A stretch of 64,000 nt of DNA. Source: Phlebotomus papatasi (Eukaryota > Arthropoda > Insecta > Diptera > Psychodidae). A program made the position numbers and the translations under genes. Under the pieces are notes generated by a model. That model was not told the origin of the DNA. It ran no database searches and worked only from the letters and a program-made list of their open reading frames with translations. Below, piece by piece: positions 1 through 12,600 of the stretch. Every line of letters starts with the position of its first letter. Position 1 is the stretch's first letter. The stretch is taken from positions 58,652,001 to 58,716,000 of the forward strand of contig NC_077222.1 of NCBI RefSeq assembly GCF_024763615.1, given 5' to 3'.

Positions 1-247
1 GTTCTTCAATGAATTTGACCTATCATAGTATCATATTTTAATCAATGTTTCAAATTTCCTAAGAAAAGGCCATGTATGAAATCCATTAAAAACATAGAAA
101 AAAAATGAGTTGTTCGAAGCTTGAGTTGTCCGAAGATAACGTGCTTTCCTCTATATCTAAAAGTATTATGGAAGATTCCTTTGAAATTTTTATGACTATA
201 AAGGTGCCCTAAACGTTTTGAAAGCATCAAATTAACATTAAGATTAA

Positions 248-656
248 GGGCAGAATCACATTGACAGTAAAATACTCACCGTATTTCGTTAATTTACGCA
301 TTTTCATTGCAATTCTTACGCAAATTCTCGATTACCGTATTACCTTATCTCATACTCGGTGGCACTAGATGAAAATAATATTTATAAGAAAATTGAAGAA
401 ATAAAACGAAAATGCGATAAAAGGTGAGTAAAAAACTGTATGATTAATTTCTCGTACAGTTTTTTCGGCTCACCGTTTATCGAATTTTAGTTTTATTTCT
501 TCAATTTTCTTATTTTATTTTCACCTAGTGCCACCGAGTGTGAGATAAGGTAATACGGTAATGGGAAATTTGCGTAAGAATTGCAATGAAAATGCGTAAA
601 TTAACGAAATACGGTGAAGTTACGGCGAGCATTTTACTGTCAATGTGATTCTGCCC
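248..656. mobile_element. PIF/Harbinger-like foldback MITE, copy 1
   Basis: A near-perfect 409-bp palindrome with ends GGGCAGAATCACATTGACAG and its complement. It is flanked by a 3-bp duplication TAA (245-247 and 657-659). The 3-bp TWA-type duplication is typical of PIF/Harbinger elements. The same family occurs at 9934-11019 and 10555-11002. No coding capacity. Confidence 0.85.
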
Positions 657-841
657 TAAATGAAAAAAATACAAATTACAAAAAAACTTTTTAAATTTTT
701 AACACTTTTTAAAATATGAAAACGATCCTTTTGAAATGTAGAGTGCTAATTGATAACCCGAAAGGATCAAAATGAATGTCTTTATGTTTCTTACTTACAA
801 ATCGATTAAATTCTAAAAAAAAATCTTTTGAAACCTTTTAG

Positions 842-1106
842 AATACCTCAAGCGCCTCAGACCTTCGGAGAGAAAATGCAAACTGAAGGATACTACTTTC
901 CTTTACACTATGATAAAGGCACATCCACTAACGATATGTACGTGCAATCTCCAGCAACGTGTCAAAGTATTGGGGTAAACACAATGAATCCAACAAGCGG
1001 AGGAATTATCCAGAATTTACTAGAAGACTCACTGAATCATGTTAAGGTACTCAATGCTCAACAAATGATGAAGAGACGCAAAGAAATGGACATAAATTTC
1101 ATGTAA
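842..1106 (+). CDS. Last coding exon of an unidentified plus-strand gene
   Basis: An acceptor (CCTTTTAG) ends at 841 and is followed by an open frame of about 88 codons, starting RIPQAPQTFGEKMQTEGYYF and stopping at TAA 1104-1106. The residue mix is that of a real protein: LLEDSLNHVKVLNAQQMMK near the end, then a basic MKRRKEMDINFM C-terminus. The exon starts in mid-codon (one base completes a codon), so earlier exons lie left of the window. I do not recognise the family and see no catalytic motif, membrane segment or cysteine pattern. It is convergent with Csk, whose stop lies at 6432. A poly-A run follows the stop directly. The frame is confidently an exon; the function is unknown. Confidence 0.6.
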
Positions 1107-3447
1107 AAAAAAAAACATTTAAAAAAATTTTCAGGCCATATAATTTTCAAGAGAATTTTTATTTCAATTTACTAAGAATTTCATTCCTTATTACTTGCAT
1201 ATCTTTAATTCATTCCTCATCACTTTCTCTCTCTGAACGGTTGTTCTTTGTTCTTTTTTTTTGTAGAAATACAAAAGAAGGATTTATTTCATACAAGAAT
1301 TTAACGTATTTCAATAACAATCACTCAGCGAATAGATATTAAACTTTGTCTTTTAAGGAATGTCGATACTTTTGTCGCTTCACTTACATTTTTTTACACT
1401 CACAAAAGAAACATAATGTTTTAATAGACATCATAGAAATAAAATGGTTTAAAATTTTCTTTTAATTATGTAAGTATCTCCTCTTGTATGTATTTTAAGT
1501 ATTTCTTTTTCTGTCATTTCCTTAACTCAATTTAAAAAAAAAAACTTGCTTTAAGCAATTATAACGCATTGATTTTTTCACATAAATTTCCATAATTTTT
1601 TGTAGCAAAATTATTATTTTTTTTTAATTTGTCACCACCTCTAAAATTAAATGTGGAATTATTTTGATAATTTTTTAATTACGATTTTGTTCATTTTTCT
1701 CACAAATATTGATTTTCTTTTATCAACATCCAAATATTCTACGCCAAGACTTCTATTAAAGTTTATCATGTAGAGAGTAGAGTAAATTTTTGTCTACATC
1801 TTTAAATGTATTTTTTGTTTTTTTTTTTCTTTTAGTAATCTTGTTCTCAGTGAATCGTTAAAATGAATTTATCGTCCTATTAACTGGTTATTTATTGCTC
1901 TGGAGCGGCACATTAAACACAATTGTAAATTGCACAAAATTCAATATTTCATCATCTTTTTTTTTCATTCATTTTAATCGCGTCACGGAAGACAGCAAAT
2001 AAATAATTTATTTATTTCTAATTTGGAGATGGGTTAATTGTATAATAATAAATTGATTAAATTATTTTCATAAAAATGAACTCCATCCATTTTGTTAATT
2101 ATTACAGAACATCTTTAACTAAGATAAAAATTATTAGCTAAAATTGCAATTAAAAAACACATTTCTTTTAGTCACTAATTAAAAGTTTCTCTGTCCACTA
2201 ACATTAATGCAATATTTACAGTAATTGTATGATATAGTGATTTATGATTTTTTATTATTATTATTATTATTACTTTAGTGTTATTATCAGGTCGGTATTT
2301 ACATTGCAAGATTTCCTTCTTGCCATTTTCTTCTCTGCCTTTGTGTGTCGAAAGTTGTTTGCAAGAAAATATTGCAGATTTTGTTATGATAATTTTATGG
2401 ACGAAAACAATTTGATTATTTTGTCACGCCAGTTTGAGACACATTCATTGTGATATTCCATTTCTTCTTCTCTCCTTTGATTCATGACTATAATTTAGTG
2501 ACAATATTTTAGGTATTTGTTTTATAATTGATTGTAGCCTTTGTCGGTGAATTTTCGCAAAAACTTTACATAATTTCCTGCACTTTCTATTTACAAGTTA
2601 TGCTTCTGTGTATAAAATTAAAGTTTTGTCCTGAAAAACTATCTTGAGATTGATATTAAATGATTATTGGTATTTCTCACTCCTATACAATAAAATGCCA
2701 TTCTGTCTTCTGTTCCTAAAAAATTTTGCTATTAAAGACTGTTGAAGTTTTCAAAAAAAATGGAAGTAATCAAAAATCTAAACTTTTCTAATGGAAAAGA
2801 ATTTTCAGCTTTAACATTGTATAATAAACTAATGAAATCTTTTGAGAAATAAACATTTTTATAAATAAGTCAAAATCGTCAGACAAAAATTCATTTTCGG
2901 TGTTAAAAATTTCATTTTGGTCATTAAAAGCTAAAGAGTGATCATAAATCCTTTTGAAATAATAATTTTATTCAACTTCGCATAACCCCCGAATACCATA
3001 CATGCCATACATCCACCGCCGTCTTAGCCTTGGTGATCAGCCATCAAAGCCAAACGGCAGAAATGCTTCTCCATAAGCTAAATCATTAGGGGCGGCGTTT
3101 TATTAAGGATGCCTGAATTGAAGAACAGTAGTACGTAAAATGGTCTTCAGACTAGAGGTTTAGCCCATCAGTTCCCAAAAGACTCAAAATCCTAAATAAG
3201 AAGTAATTCTATTGGTCTTTCATCATCTAATATGTAATAACTTTAGAAAATCCAATTCTAATTCAAAATTTTATAAAGAAAATCTTGACTGATAAAAAAT
3301 CAGAGAAGTTAGGCAATACTGTTTAAGCCTTAGGTCTGAAGCCCCTATAATAGATTCGAATAAGGACGGGTCATGAGTCAGGCCAAGACTGGCAATTGTG
3401 CTTATTAAAATTCTCTCAAATATTTTGGAAGCTAATGAAGAAACATA
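1107..3447. other. AT-rich intergenic stretch, no gene seen
   Basis: Probable 3' UTR followed by intergenic DNA. It has many A/T runs and a (TTA)n microsatellite at about 2251-2273. Around 3000-3060 and 3149-3172 lie short fragments of dispersed repeats (a CCGCCGTCTTAGC segment and a TCAGACTAGAGGTTTAGCCC segment) that recur near 3710, 4690, 24700 and 42340. No plausible exon seen. Confidence 0.5.
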
Positions 3448-3673
3448 GGGTAAAATGGGGCAATTCGGAATCGTGTCTCTTTTGGAATTTTGAGATTTTC
3501 TTACTGTTTAGATGGTCAAAGACAAAAAGAAAACCACGAAGAAGTACAAAACTTTACAATAGAGAGCACTTCGTTGTTTTTTTTTTCTTTTGTCATCTAA
3601 AACTGTCAGAAACTCAATTAAAGAAACTCAAAGTTCTAAATTAGACATGATTTCAAGTTAACCCATCTTGCCC
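3448..3673. mobile_element. TA-type MITE, degenerate
   Basis: The left end GGGTAAAATGGGGCAATTC follows TA. The right end reads GGGCAAGATGGGTTAACTTG on the other strand, followed by related ATCATGTC blocks. The termini resemble the GGG-starting, TA-duplicating group seen elsewhere in the window; the right TA is not preserved. Confidence 0.5.
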
Positions 3674-4009
3674 AAATACTCTTTCTATTAGAAAGGTCTT
3701 CAGGTCTAAAGCGGTCTTCAGACTGGAGGTTTAGCCCAGTACCCGAAGATCTCATAATCCTAAATAGCAGGCAATTTGATCTTTAATAATCCAATTCTAA
3801 GTTAAATTTTTCCAGAAAATCGTGTTTGGTAAGAAATTATAGCAGTTATGCCGCGGCAAAGCTTTAAGTTAGAAGCCCATATAAAGTACAGCCGTATGGC
3901 TTAACTTCTCTCATTTCTTATCAGACAAGATTTTTTTTTTAAATTTCGACTTTAAATATTAACAGGAGATACACGATAACACTGAACCTCTCTTGATTTT
4001 CATAATTTT

Positions 4010-4230
4010 ATTCTCTACGACGACGTTTCGAAGACGAATGTCCTCTTCATCAGGTATTGAATGTGGAAGGGAAAATCACGTACGTTCTGTATCCGTAAGT
4101 TGAATGCTGAACGTTACTGCAGAAGTTGTGATCCAAGTCCAAGTGTACTGTAACAATTCTCGCCTGTACGTGATTATCCCTGCCATATTCGATACTTGAT
4201 AAAGAGAACATACGTCTTTCAAAGTTTAGG
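4010..4230. repeat. Imperfect foldback repeat
   Basis: The left arm contains GACGAATGTCCTCTTCATCA and the right arm, read on the minus strand, GACGTATGTTCTCTTTATCA. Both continue into matching ATGGCAGGG/ATGTGGAAGGG and ATCACGTAC blocks, giving an interrupted palindrome of about 200 bp. Exact ends and any target duplication are unclear. Confidence 0.5.
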
Positions 4231-6431
4231 TTTTTATAATAATTCCATTTTGTATTTAAAATCTTGAAGACTCATTAGAGTTGAGAATAAATTAAAAGAA
4301 GTTGACACTTTTATCGTCTTCTGCACTTAGATCAGTTAAAAGGGAGAAATTCTGAGAACCCATTAATGAACCACAAGGAAATGGTGATCTCATTATTCTC
4401 ACTATTGAATCACAGAGATCTTGAGCAGTGGCTCAAAAGTTATATAAGATGTAAAAACACAATTTTGGATAGAATAAAGTGAACATCGAAAGAAGCAAGA
4501 AGTCTTCTTTATTTTCAACTTTCTGATTTCCCCGCTTGGAAATCATAATTATTTGTCTTTTTTCTTCAGGTGAAACAAAATTTCCACAGGCGCGGCGGGC
4601 GATCACCGGAGGTATCCTCATAGAATATACATTTACATTACGCTAGCTCATTATCCAATATTCATTTCATATCTTTCTTTTAACGTTCATCCCGTGCGGC
4701 CATCGCCGTCTTAGCGTCGAGACCAACCTCCAAGACAAAACGATGGAAAAATTCCTTCTGAGGTTGTATGTTTTGTAATTCAGAATTAGCTTCGCAGAGA
4801 TATTAGCTGAAGGAGTTAGGTATGACCAGAGAGAAAAAGAGACTTGATCCAATAGATTTTAAAAAACTACTAAAATGGCTTGTTATTTGGAATTTCGAGA
4901 TACTCGGGAATTGGGCTTAATCTCCAGTCTGAAACACGTAAAAGTTTCAGCCATAAGGCTTAAGTTCTCTAATTTCTTATCATAAAGGATTTTTGGGAAA
5001 ATTATGATATTTTGTTAAAATTGCAGAACGTGCGGAATTATTGGATGAAATCAAGATATTTTAAACATTATGCACAAATAATCAAATATTCTCATTAAAT
5101 GTTTAAGTCCTGTTACGTTCTACGATTGCCTGGAGCTTTAAAAGCCTTGAAAGCTCCAGCCAATTGGATAACGAAACGGAACTAAAATATTAGTGGAATG
5201 TAATATTCAATTATTTGTAGATAGAACATTGCTTCTAAATTAAATTTCTGACACATTGACGTTAAATATTAAGATAATCAGCCAAAAGGAATAGGTACCA
5301 ACAAAGACGCAATAGCATTTTTTGTATGGAAGTGTAATATTTGCGCTGAAATTATTTAGGCAGTTTCTTTTTTTTTCACCGTGTGTTGATTGTGTTTCAT
5401 CTGAAAATATAAAATTCGACATATTTGCTGACACAATACTTTTGAACTCTTTAGTGTTATCCTAAAACACCCTTCACAGTGGATTACTAATATATACGAA
5501 TCGTCTAAAAAATATTTTCATATATTCTGCATTGAACCATTACTTAATTATTACACCTATCATCTCTAAATGATTACTCTCATTTTCTTTCTTTTAAATC
5601 CATTTTGTAATGTGTGTTTTTTCCTTGTTAAATTGTATAATTAATTAGTTACAAATATGAATATCATATTATATTACTAAATAGTAAATATATAAATATA
5701 GGAGGGGGGGGGGGAGATGTCAGTACTTGAATATTTTTCTCATCATCAATTTCTATCCAATATTTCTTGTATTATTTTCATTTATTCCAATGTATGATTA
5801 TGAATAATTTTGCCATTTTTTTTTTAAATATATATGTTTTAATACCACGATTAACTCATCTATTGCCGTGAATTCAAACTTTCATGTTAATCTCAGCACG
5901 AGTTTTGCATATACTTTTTTTATAAACTTTTTACCTTACCACGAGATAATTGGAGGCAATTAGAAAATTTCACCTGAATAAAATTTACATCTTTCAAACA
6001 AACAAAAAAAACATTAATAAATGTGATAACGCATGGAAGAGATTAAGAGACAGATTTTGCAATGTACAACATAAATTAAGATTGTCTGCCAGCTGAAAAT
6101 GATTGAAGAGATTATGTGATTGTCACTACTGTTGCATACTTCCTTGATTTCTATAACTCCTGCGCTACTTAAAACCAACACACTTTTGATCAATTAACAC
6201 AGAAAAAAAAAACACCGTGAAAAGTATTGAAGGAAAAAAAGTGATCTCGATAGATTTCGTGGCACAGAAAAAAATTGTCTTTTCACTTTATAACTTCTTA
6301 ATAATTGAATTTCTTTGCGTTGGTAGCAAAACACATGAAGGCAGATTAAATAAAATTTGCCTCTCTGAGTCACAAAAGATGGTATAAAAAAAACATTTAT
6401 CAAAAATAAAAGCAATAACCAAACTAGAAAT
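4231..6431. other. Csk 3' UTR and intergenic DNA, no gene seen
   Basis: AT-rich sequence between the convergent gene ends. It holds a short hairpin at about 5125-5160 (TGGAGCTTT and AAAGCTCCA arms), a G13 run near 5704, and scattered repeat fragments. TTTATT at 5781-5786 is a possible poly(A) signal for the minus-strand Csk transcript, but distant. No convincing reading frame. Confidence 0.4.
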
Positions 6432-6608
6432 TCACGTGGTGGCATTTTTCAACTGGAGCAACTTCACTTTCAAATCCCCAAAATTTGGTCGCCTTTGCGG
6501 ATTCAGGTCCCACGCTTGACGCATCATCTCGTATATTTCCGGTGGGCAACCTTCTGGAGCTTCCATCTTGTAGCCAACCTCCACGTGCTTTACAACATCC
6601 GCCAGTGG
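6432..6608 (-). CDS. Csk: Csk exon 8 (kinase C-lobe end)
   Basis: The acceptor ACTTGTAG ends at 6609 and the stop TGA is at 6434-6432. The exon encodes 58 residues, PLADVVKHVEVGYKMEAPEG onward, covering the last helices of the kinase C-lobe including the conserved RRPNF arginine. It begins in phase 0. Confidence 0.92.
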   Translation of the reverse strand, partial: PLADVVKHVEVGYKMEAPEGCPPEIYEMMRQAWDLNPQRRPNFGDLKVKLLQLKNATT

Positions 6609-9600
6609 CTACAAGTTTAGTAAAATTGTTTGCAAAGAAGAAATTTAAAAAAAAATGAAATGTAAGTACTCCAAATTGTCTGTTTCTCTGTCTTATTCAT
6701 GATAAGAACTCACAATTCTCGGATATGGAACTCGTCCAAATGAATAAATTTCCCAGAGAAGTATCCCAAAACTCCACATATCGGATTTATTGGAGAATCG
6801 CTACGTGACATGAAAGAACAATGTTGTATATTGTAAGTTAGTAATCTGAAGAAGACAAGCAAAGTTTTCTTTTCTTTTCCTTGTAATTTTTGAAACTTAC
6901 CCCTCCTTTGAGGGCTTCTGGTGCTGTCCACTTAATTGGCAATTTGCCAACGTCCAAGTTGTAGCACTCCTCACGTGCTAATCCAAAATCAGACACTTTG
7001 GCCACACAATTCTCCGAAATTAATACATTTCGGGCTGCTAAATCACGATGAACCACTTTCTTACACTCCAAGTACTCCATTCCCGAGCATGTGTCGCTGG
7101 AAATTGCAGGAAAACAATTAAGATCTCTTGCCAAAATATCTTGCAATCTAGGATAATTGACTTCTGAAGATTGGACAAACAATTTTGAGGCACTCTGCAG
7201 CATAAGAATTTGTTTCAAAATTTCGAGAAAATTCCCACTGAAAACAAAACGAATAGGGTCGAAAATTTGTATTTTTTTGTTTTTAACCCTTTTAAGGACG
7301 AGAAATTTTTTTACGGACCGAACGTCCGTTTGTGAAACGTCTTTCATTTAACCTTGGAAAGTCCGACAGAGTCTGACTCAGTATATTTTTTGTCTCTGTG
7401 GACGATAAAATCAAAAATAGCTCAAAAATTAAAATAATTTTCTGACAATACCAATGAATAATTTTCGTTCTAATGAAAAATATTATCTATAATTATTATA
7501 GTTTCTAGAGTCAAGAAGTTTTTGCTTAAAAAAATTGAAAAAACAAAAAAAAATAATAAACATAAAAAAAAGTTTTCTATAACCTTCTACTTTGCGAATA
7601 CGCATAAACATTAGAAATAAATTACTTTAATGCCCAGCGCACAATAACTTTTGTTTGTAAATATATTTTCAAAATATCCTATGAGAGTGAGCGAGATGAC
7701 TAGATCTAGATCTCGCTCACTCTCATTGAAATGTCAAAATGATGTTTACAAAACAAAAGTTATTGTGCGTTGGGCATAAGCAGTCAGGAAAATTTATTTT
7801 CTCTATGGGCAACGGGTAACCTAATCTTCCTTAAAAGATTAATTTAATTTTCTCGATCTAAAAGGTATACCGGAGCCATAAAAAATTAAGTTTGGTCAAG
7901 AAAATAAAATTTGATCAATAGAAAATTCAAGTTGGTCAAAAAAATGATCAGCAAAATAAATAAATTTTAGTCAATTAAAAACTTAATATTTATAAAATTA
8001 GTTTTAATATAAAATTAGCATCTACAGTAGAACCCCGCTATAGGCCATCGCTCTATAGTCCACAATTTATCGACCGTTGATTTCAAAACACTGATTTTAA
8101 GTTAGGCTACCTATGTTTTTTAGTACGCGACATGCAATGTTGTCATAATTATTTTTAATATTTTGGCAAACTTTATTGAGTAGTTGTGATAATTGTGATC
8201 CGTAATGAAGAGAGCGAGCACAAGTGCCACAATCGCAAGGAAAGTGGAAGCCGTCGAACAATTTCAATACTAAAAGTCGTTGATAATTTTAAAAAATGAT
8301 AATTTAAAAATATGTCAAATCTGGAACCAAATATGGACTATAGCGGGGCTCTACTGTAATATGATTACACACAGAAAAAAATATTTTGTAAAAATGTTCG
8401 TAAATGTTTGTGAATTCCTATGGGAGAGTTACAAAATGCTCCGGAATCGTATAACCCACAAACAAGTTTGTAAAAGTTTGTACTTTTTCACATTGTTCGT
8501 AACATGATTTGACGAACATTTTTTGTACTTTTACAAACATTTGTCCGTAAATGTTCGTAAACATACAAAAAATGTTCGTAAAATTTTGTCATTTGTTCGT
8601 AAATGTTCGTAAAATGTTCGACAGGAAAACAAAATTCAAAATTCAGGACAAATGTTAATTAAAACCGGAGATATAGACCGGTCAATTTTCCAACTTTGAC
8701 CCCTTATAGTTCGGGTCAGGGTTATTGATCGACTTAAGATAAGATAAGATTTTGCCAGGGGTCAGTTCTCCATTTCGGATATTCCGATGCATCCAGGCCA
8801 CCAATTGGGCCCCTTATGCTTCCCCACTCCTATTCTATCTTATCCCCCGATACGGGTAGCCGCTCAATATCACAGCTCTGTGAGCAGTCAGTGCCGCTAC
8901 TATATCACAGCATCCCTTCTCGGTGTGTGTTTGGGATCAGTGACAGCGAATATTTGTATCGACTGAAGTACCGCTTTCATGTCGAAACTCGTTTTTGTAC
9001 CAGCCTCTATTGTTTAGGCGGTTCACTTTTTTTTGTCAATATGCACCATTGACATTACTATTCATTCATTCACTGGACGAATTCAAAGCCGATATGGCAT
9101 GAGAAATCTTTTTCTGCTGCTGCTCAGCTTTGAACCCCAGACCTCGCAGTCATAGAGCTACTACTCTATCCACTGACCCATTCGAGGCCACTCGAATTAA
9201 GTCTGATCGACTTAAGTATTTTTTTTTGTTTGATAGGTATAATCTGCGGCTACAACATACTAAAATTTTAGCCCGATGCACAAAGGAATTTTTGATTTAT
9301 TTGACTTAGAAAATTGAAATTTTTTCTTTTTAATAAAAGCGCCCTTAGCGGAGGTTTTGCGAACTTCTGTTATCAATAAGAAAATGGCTTTCCAAAATTC
9401 ACTGGATTTTTAAATTCTGACAATTAGAACCGGAATTATGGCCATTTCAAGAAATTTGTTTTGGACCTTCATATCTCAGGTCAGTGGGGGTCAGGGAATC
9501 TGAAGTTAGCTACTGATCGAGATCTAGGGCCCGGCTATAACATACTAAAATTTGAGCCCGCTCGATGCGATAGGAGCGGAGCTATTGAGAAAACAAAAAA

Positions 9601-12600
9601 GCGAGTATTCAAAATGACGGAAGGAGGGGTGGGGGGTCAATGCACCATGCATCCAATTTTCACCCGATTATAATCTTTGCTGGAAGCCGCAAGTCGAGTT
9701 CTTAGTTCGGGAGCTATTACTCTCCAAATAACGGCTGGCCAGCCGGGAACGTTACTTAGCCACCCGGGGAAAGTGGCTAAACACATTTTGGTAAAGTTTG
9801 GGCCCGATCAGAGGACATGAAATTTTGGTAGGATTATAGTAGGTGAAATTGTTAAGAATCTCACCTAATACAAACCGCTTTATTTTTCCTATGCCTTAAC
9901 TTGCATGGAAATTTGACTGGTTTGAAAGTTTTAGGGCAGAATCACATTGACAGTAAAATGCTCACCGTATTTCGTTAATTTACGCGTTTTCATTGCAATT
10001 CTTACGCAAATTCTCGATTACCGTATTACCTAATCTCATACTCTATGGCACTAAGAGAAAATAATGTAAGATAATTGAAGAAATAAAACGAAAATGCGAT
10101 AAACGATGAGCAAAAAACTGTACGAGAAATTAATCGTACAGTTTTTTACTCACCGTTTATCGCATTTTCGTTTTATTTCTTCAATTTTCTTATAATTATT
10201 TTCATGTAGTGCCACCGAGTATGAGATAAGGTAATACGGTAATGGAAAATTTGCGTAAGAATTGCAATGAAAATGCGTAAATTAACGAAATAAGGTAAAG
10301 TTCCCTCGAGTCGACCGGTTCCTCGACTCGACCGATGGACCAAGTCTTGAATGTTTGATGGTCAATTTCTATGAAATTGTCACTGATTCGTATTTATTTA
10401 TGGAATAATTGACCTATTAATGTTAGATCATACGCCAAATATTAGTGTAAATATAAATAAATTGAATAAATAACTCTACCGGTCGAATTGAGGAACTGGT
10501 CGACTTGAGGGCACTTTACCTTACGGTGAGGCTACGGCGAGCATTTTATTGTCAGGGCAGAATCACATTGACAGTAAAATGCTCACCGTCACCGTCAAAG
10601 CCCTCACCGTATTTCGTTGATTTACGCATTTTCATTGTAATTTTTACGCAAATTCTCAATTACCGTGTTACATTATCTTATACTCGGTGGCACTAGGCGA
10701 AAATAATATAATAAAATTGAAGAAATAAAACGAAAATGCGATAAACGGTGAGCAAAAAAACTGTACGAAAAACTGTAGCAAAAAAATCCTACAGTTTTTT
10801 TTTGCTTACCGTTTATCGCATTTTCGCTTTATTTATTCAATTTTCTTATATTATTTTCACCTAGTGCCACCGAGTATGAGGCAAGGTAATATCGTAATGG
10901 AAAATTTTCGTAAGAATTGCAATGAAAATGCGTAAATCAACGAAATACGGTGAGGGCTTTGACGGTGACGGTGAGCATTTTACTGTCAATGTGATTCTGC
11001 TCTCAATGTGATTCTGCCCTTAAATTGAATTACTGTTTAAATTTGACCTTTTTCTAAATTTGACTTTTTACTAATCAAATTTGATTTAGTTCTGTTCATT
11101 TCTGTATGAATCCCAATTTTAATAAAAAAAACTGTTATTATGAAAATTAGGCACAGATAAAAGCATAAATTTGTAAAACAATGCAGACAAAAATTTTGGT
11201 AGTTACCAATGTCTATAATGTCAAATAAATAATAATAATGGCAAGCGATTTTTTCGAGACATCAATTATTTTTTTGTTATACAAGAATAGAATTGTCAGT
11301 CCCATGCCTCGTGGATAAAGTGCAGTGAGAATCAATGCACTTAATTGGTCATTACAGTGAGGTAGTGAGATTAATTTTGACCGTCTCGTTTCGTTTTGCA
11401 AAACTTCTTACAAAAAATCTTAAAAGTCTTTCTGAAAAAATAAAAGTTTTATATGAGTAATAGCTTCTGGTCAGCATCTTCTAAACCCATAAACAGTATA
11501 TAAACTTTTATTTCAACATGTACAATGAGAAAAAAGAGAGGGTGCGATTAACTTTTTTTCCTCATAACTTTAACATTTTTTAAGTGTAAAAATATATCAA
11601 CATTTTTTAATGTTAATTTTACACCTTTTTAAGGGTAAAATTAGCATGAAAAAGGGTACTTTTAACCCCCAATACACCTAAAAAATTAGCAGGGTAAAAT
11701 TAACATTTCCGGAATGTTATTTTAACTTTTTCGGATTTCTCTCAGTATAGTTATTTTTACTTTGATGAAATTTGCTGGCACAAGTGTTTTTTTTTTTTTG
11801 TAAATTGAATTACCGATTTTTTATCGAATTAGCTCGCATACGCCGCATGCGCCGGGCTTTCCCATTTAAAAAGTAATAAACAATATCGCTTTATGATTAA
11901 TTATAAATTATTGTAAGCCTTATAAGACATACAATGACTCTTTTTATCCAACGACATGTGCAAGTGAAATGAGTGGGTTTCCTCAATTTCCTAATCAAAT
12001 CATAAAGCACTTTCACTTTTAAAAAAAAAACCTTATTATGCAAAATTTGAATCCGACAGAATAGTTGGAAATTTCAGCATTATTTTTTTTTCTTTTTTCA
12101 CCAAATCTTGCCACAGAGAACGGGAAAAATTTACAGTGTCTCAGATCATTCCCCTCATCAACCAATCAGTTTTTTTTTCTCAGTATACTCACAATGCAAA
12201 ATTAATTTGATCTTTTCGTGTAATGTGCTGTCGACCCCGCGAACGAAGATAGTCAACAAGGGATCCCTTGCTCATGTACTCCGTCACAAGATAAATATGC
12301 TTGTTGGTGAATACTAGACCGATAAATTTCACGAGATTCTCATGTTCCAGTGTTCTGAAAGACAAATACATTGACACACAAAATATGATGAGATCATCAT
12401 TCCTCAGAAACTATTTCTTATTAGATTATGAGAGAGAAGAAACACTTACGTCATAACTGAGGCCTCTGCTAGGAATTTTTGAGCAGCTCCATCATCTTTG
12501 AGCATCTTCACGGCCACCTTCTCACCCCTCAGAATACCAAGTTTTACATCCCCAAATTCCCCCTTTCCTATGCTCTCGCGCAATTGAATGTCACTTTCGG

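Larger units (their letters stand above)
9934..11019. mobile_element. PIF/Harbinger-like foldback MITE, copy 2, host of two insertions
   Basis: Same family as 248-656, flanked by TTA (9931-9933, 11020-11022). It is interrupted by a TA-type MITE at 10293-10521 and by a third family member at 10555-11002. Without the insertions it would be about the length of copy 1. Confidence 0.88.
7097..12192 (-). other. Csk: Csk intron 5, filled with transposable elements
   Basis: A 5.1 kb intron with no exon of its own. It contains a 146-bp hairpin MITE (7631-7776), a pogo-like MITE (8025-8356), a TGTTCGTAAA-repeat segment, a truncated copy of the 1.8 kb element holding a SINE, a three-level PIF MITE nest, and a TACAATGAGA-ended MITE. 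Confidence 0.8.

Noticed and set aside
5704..5716. G13 run as a regulatory signal
   Set aside because: A single homopolymer with no flanking structure (a similar one is near 63600); probably replication slippage.
7097..7347. Open frame before Csk exon 6
   Set aside because: It is intron sequence read through; the acceptor at 7097 and the phase of exon 5 give the family sequence NFAFDTCSG.
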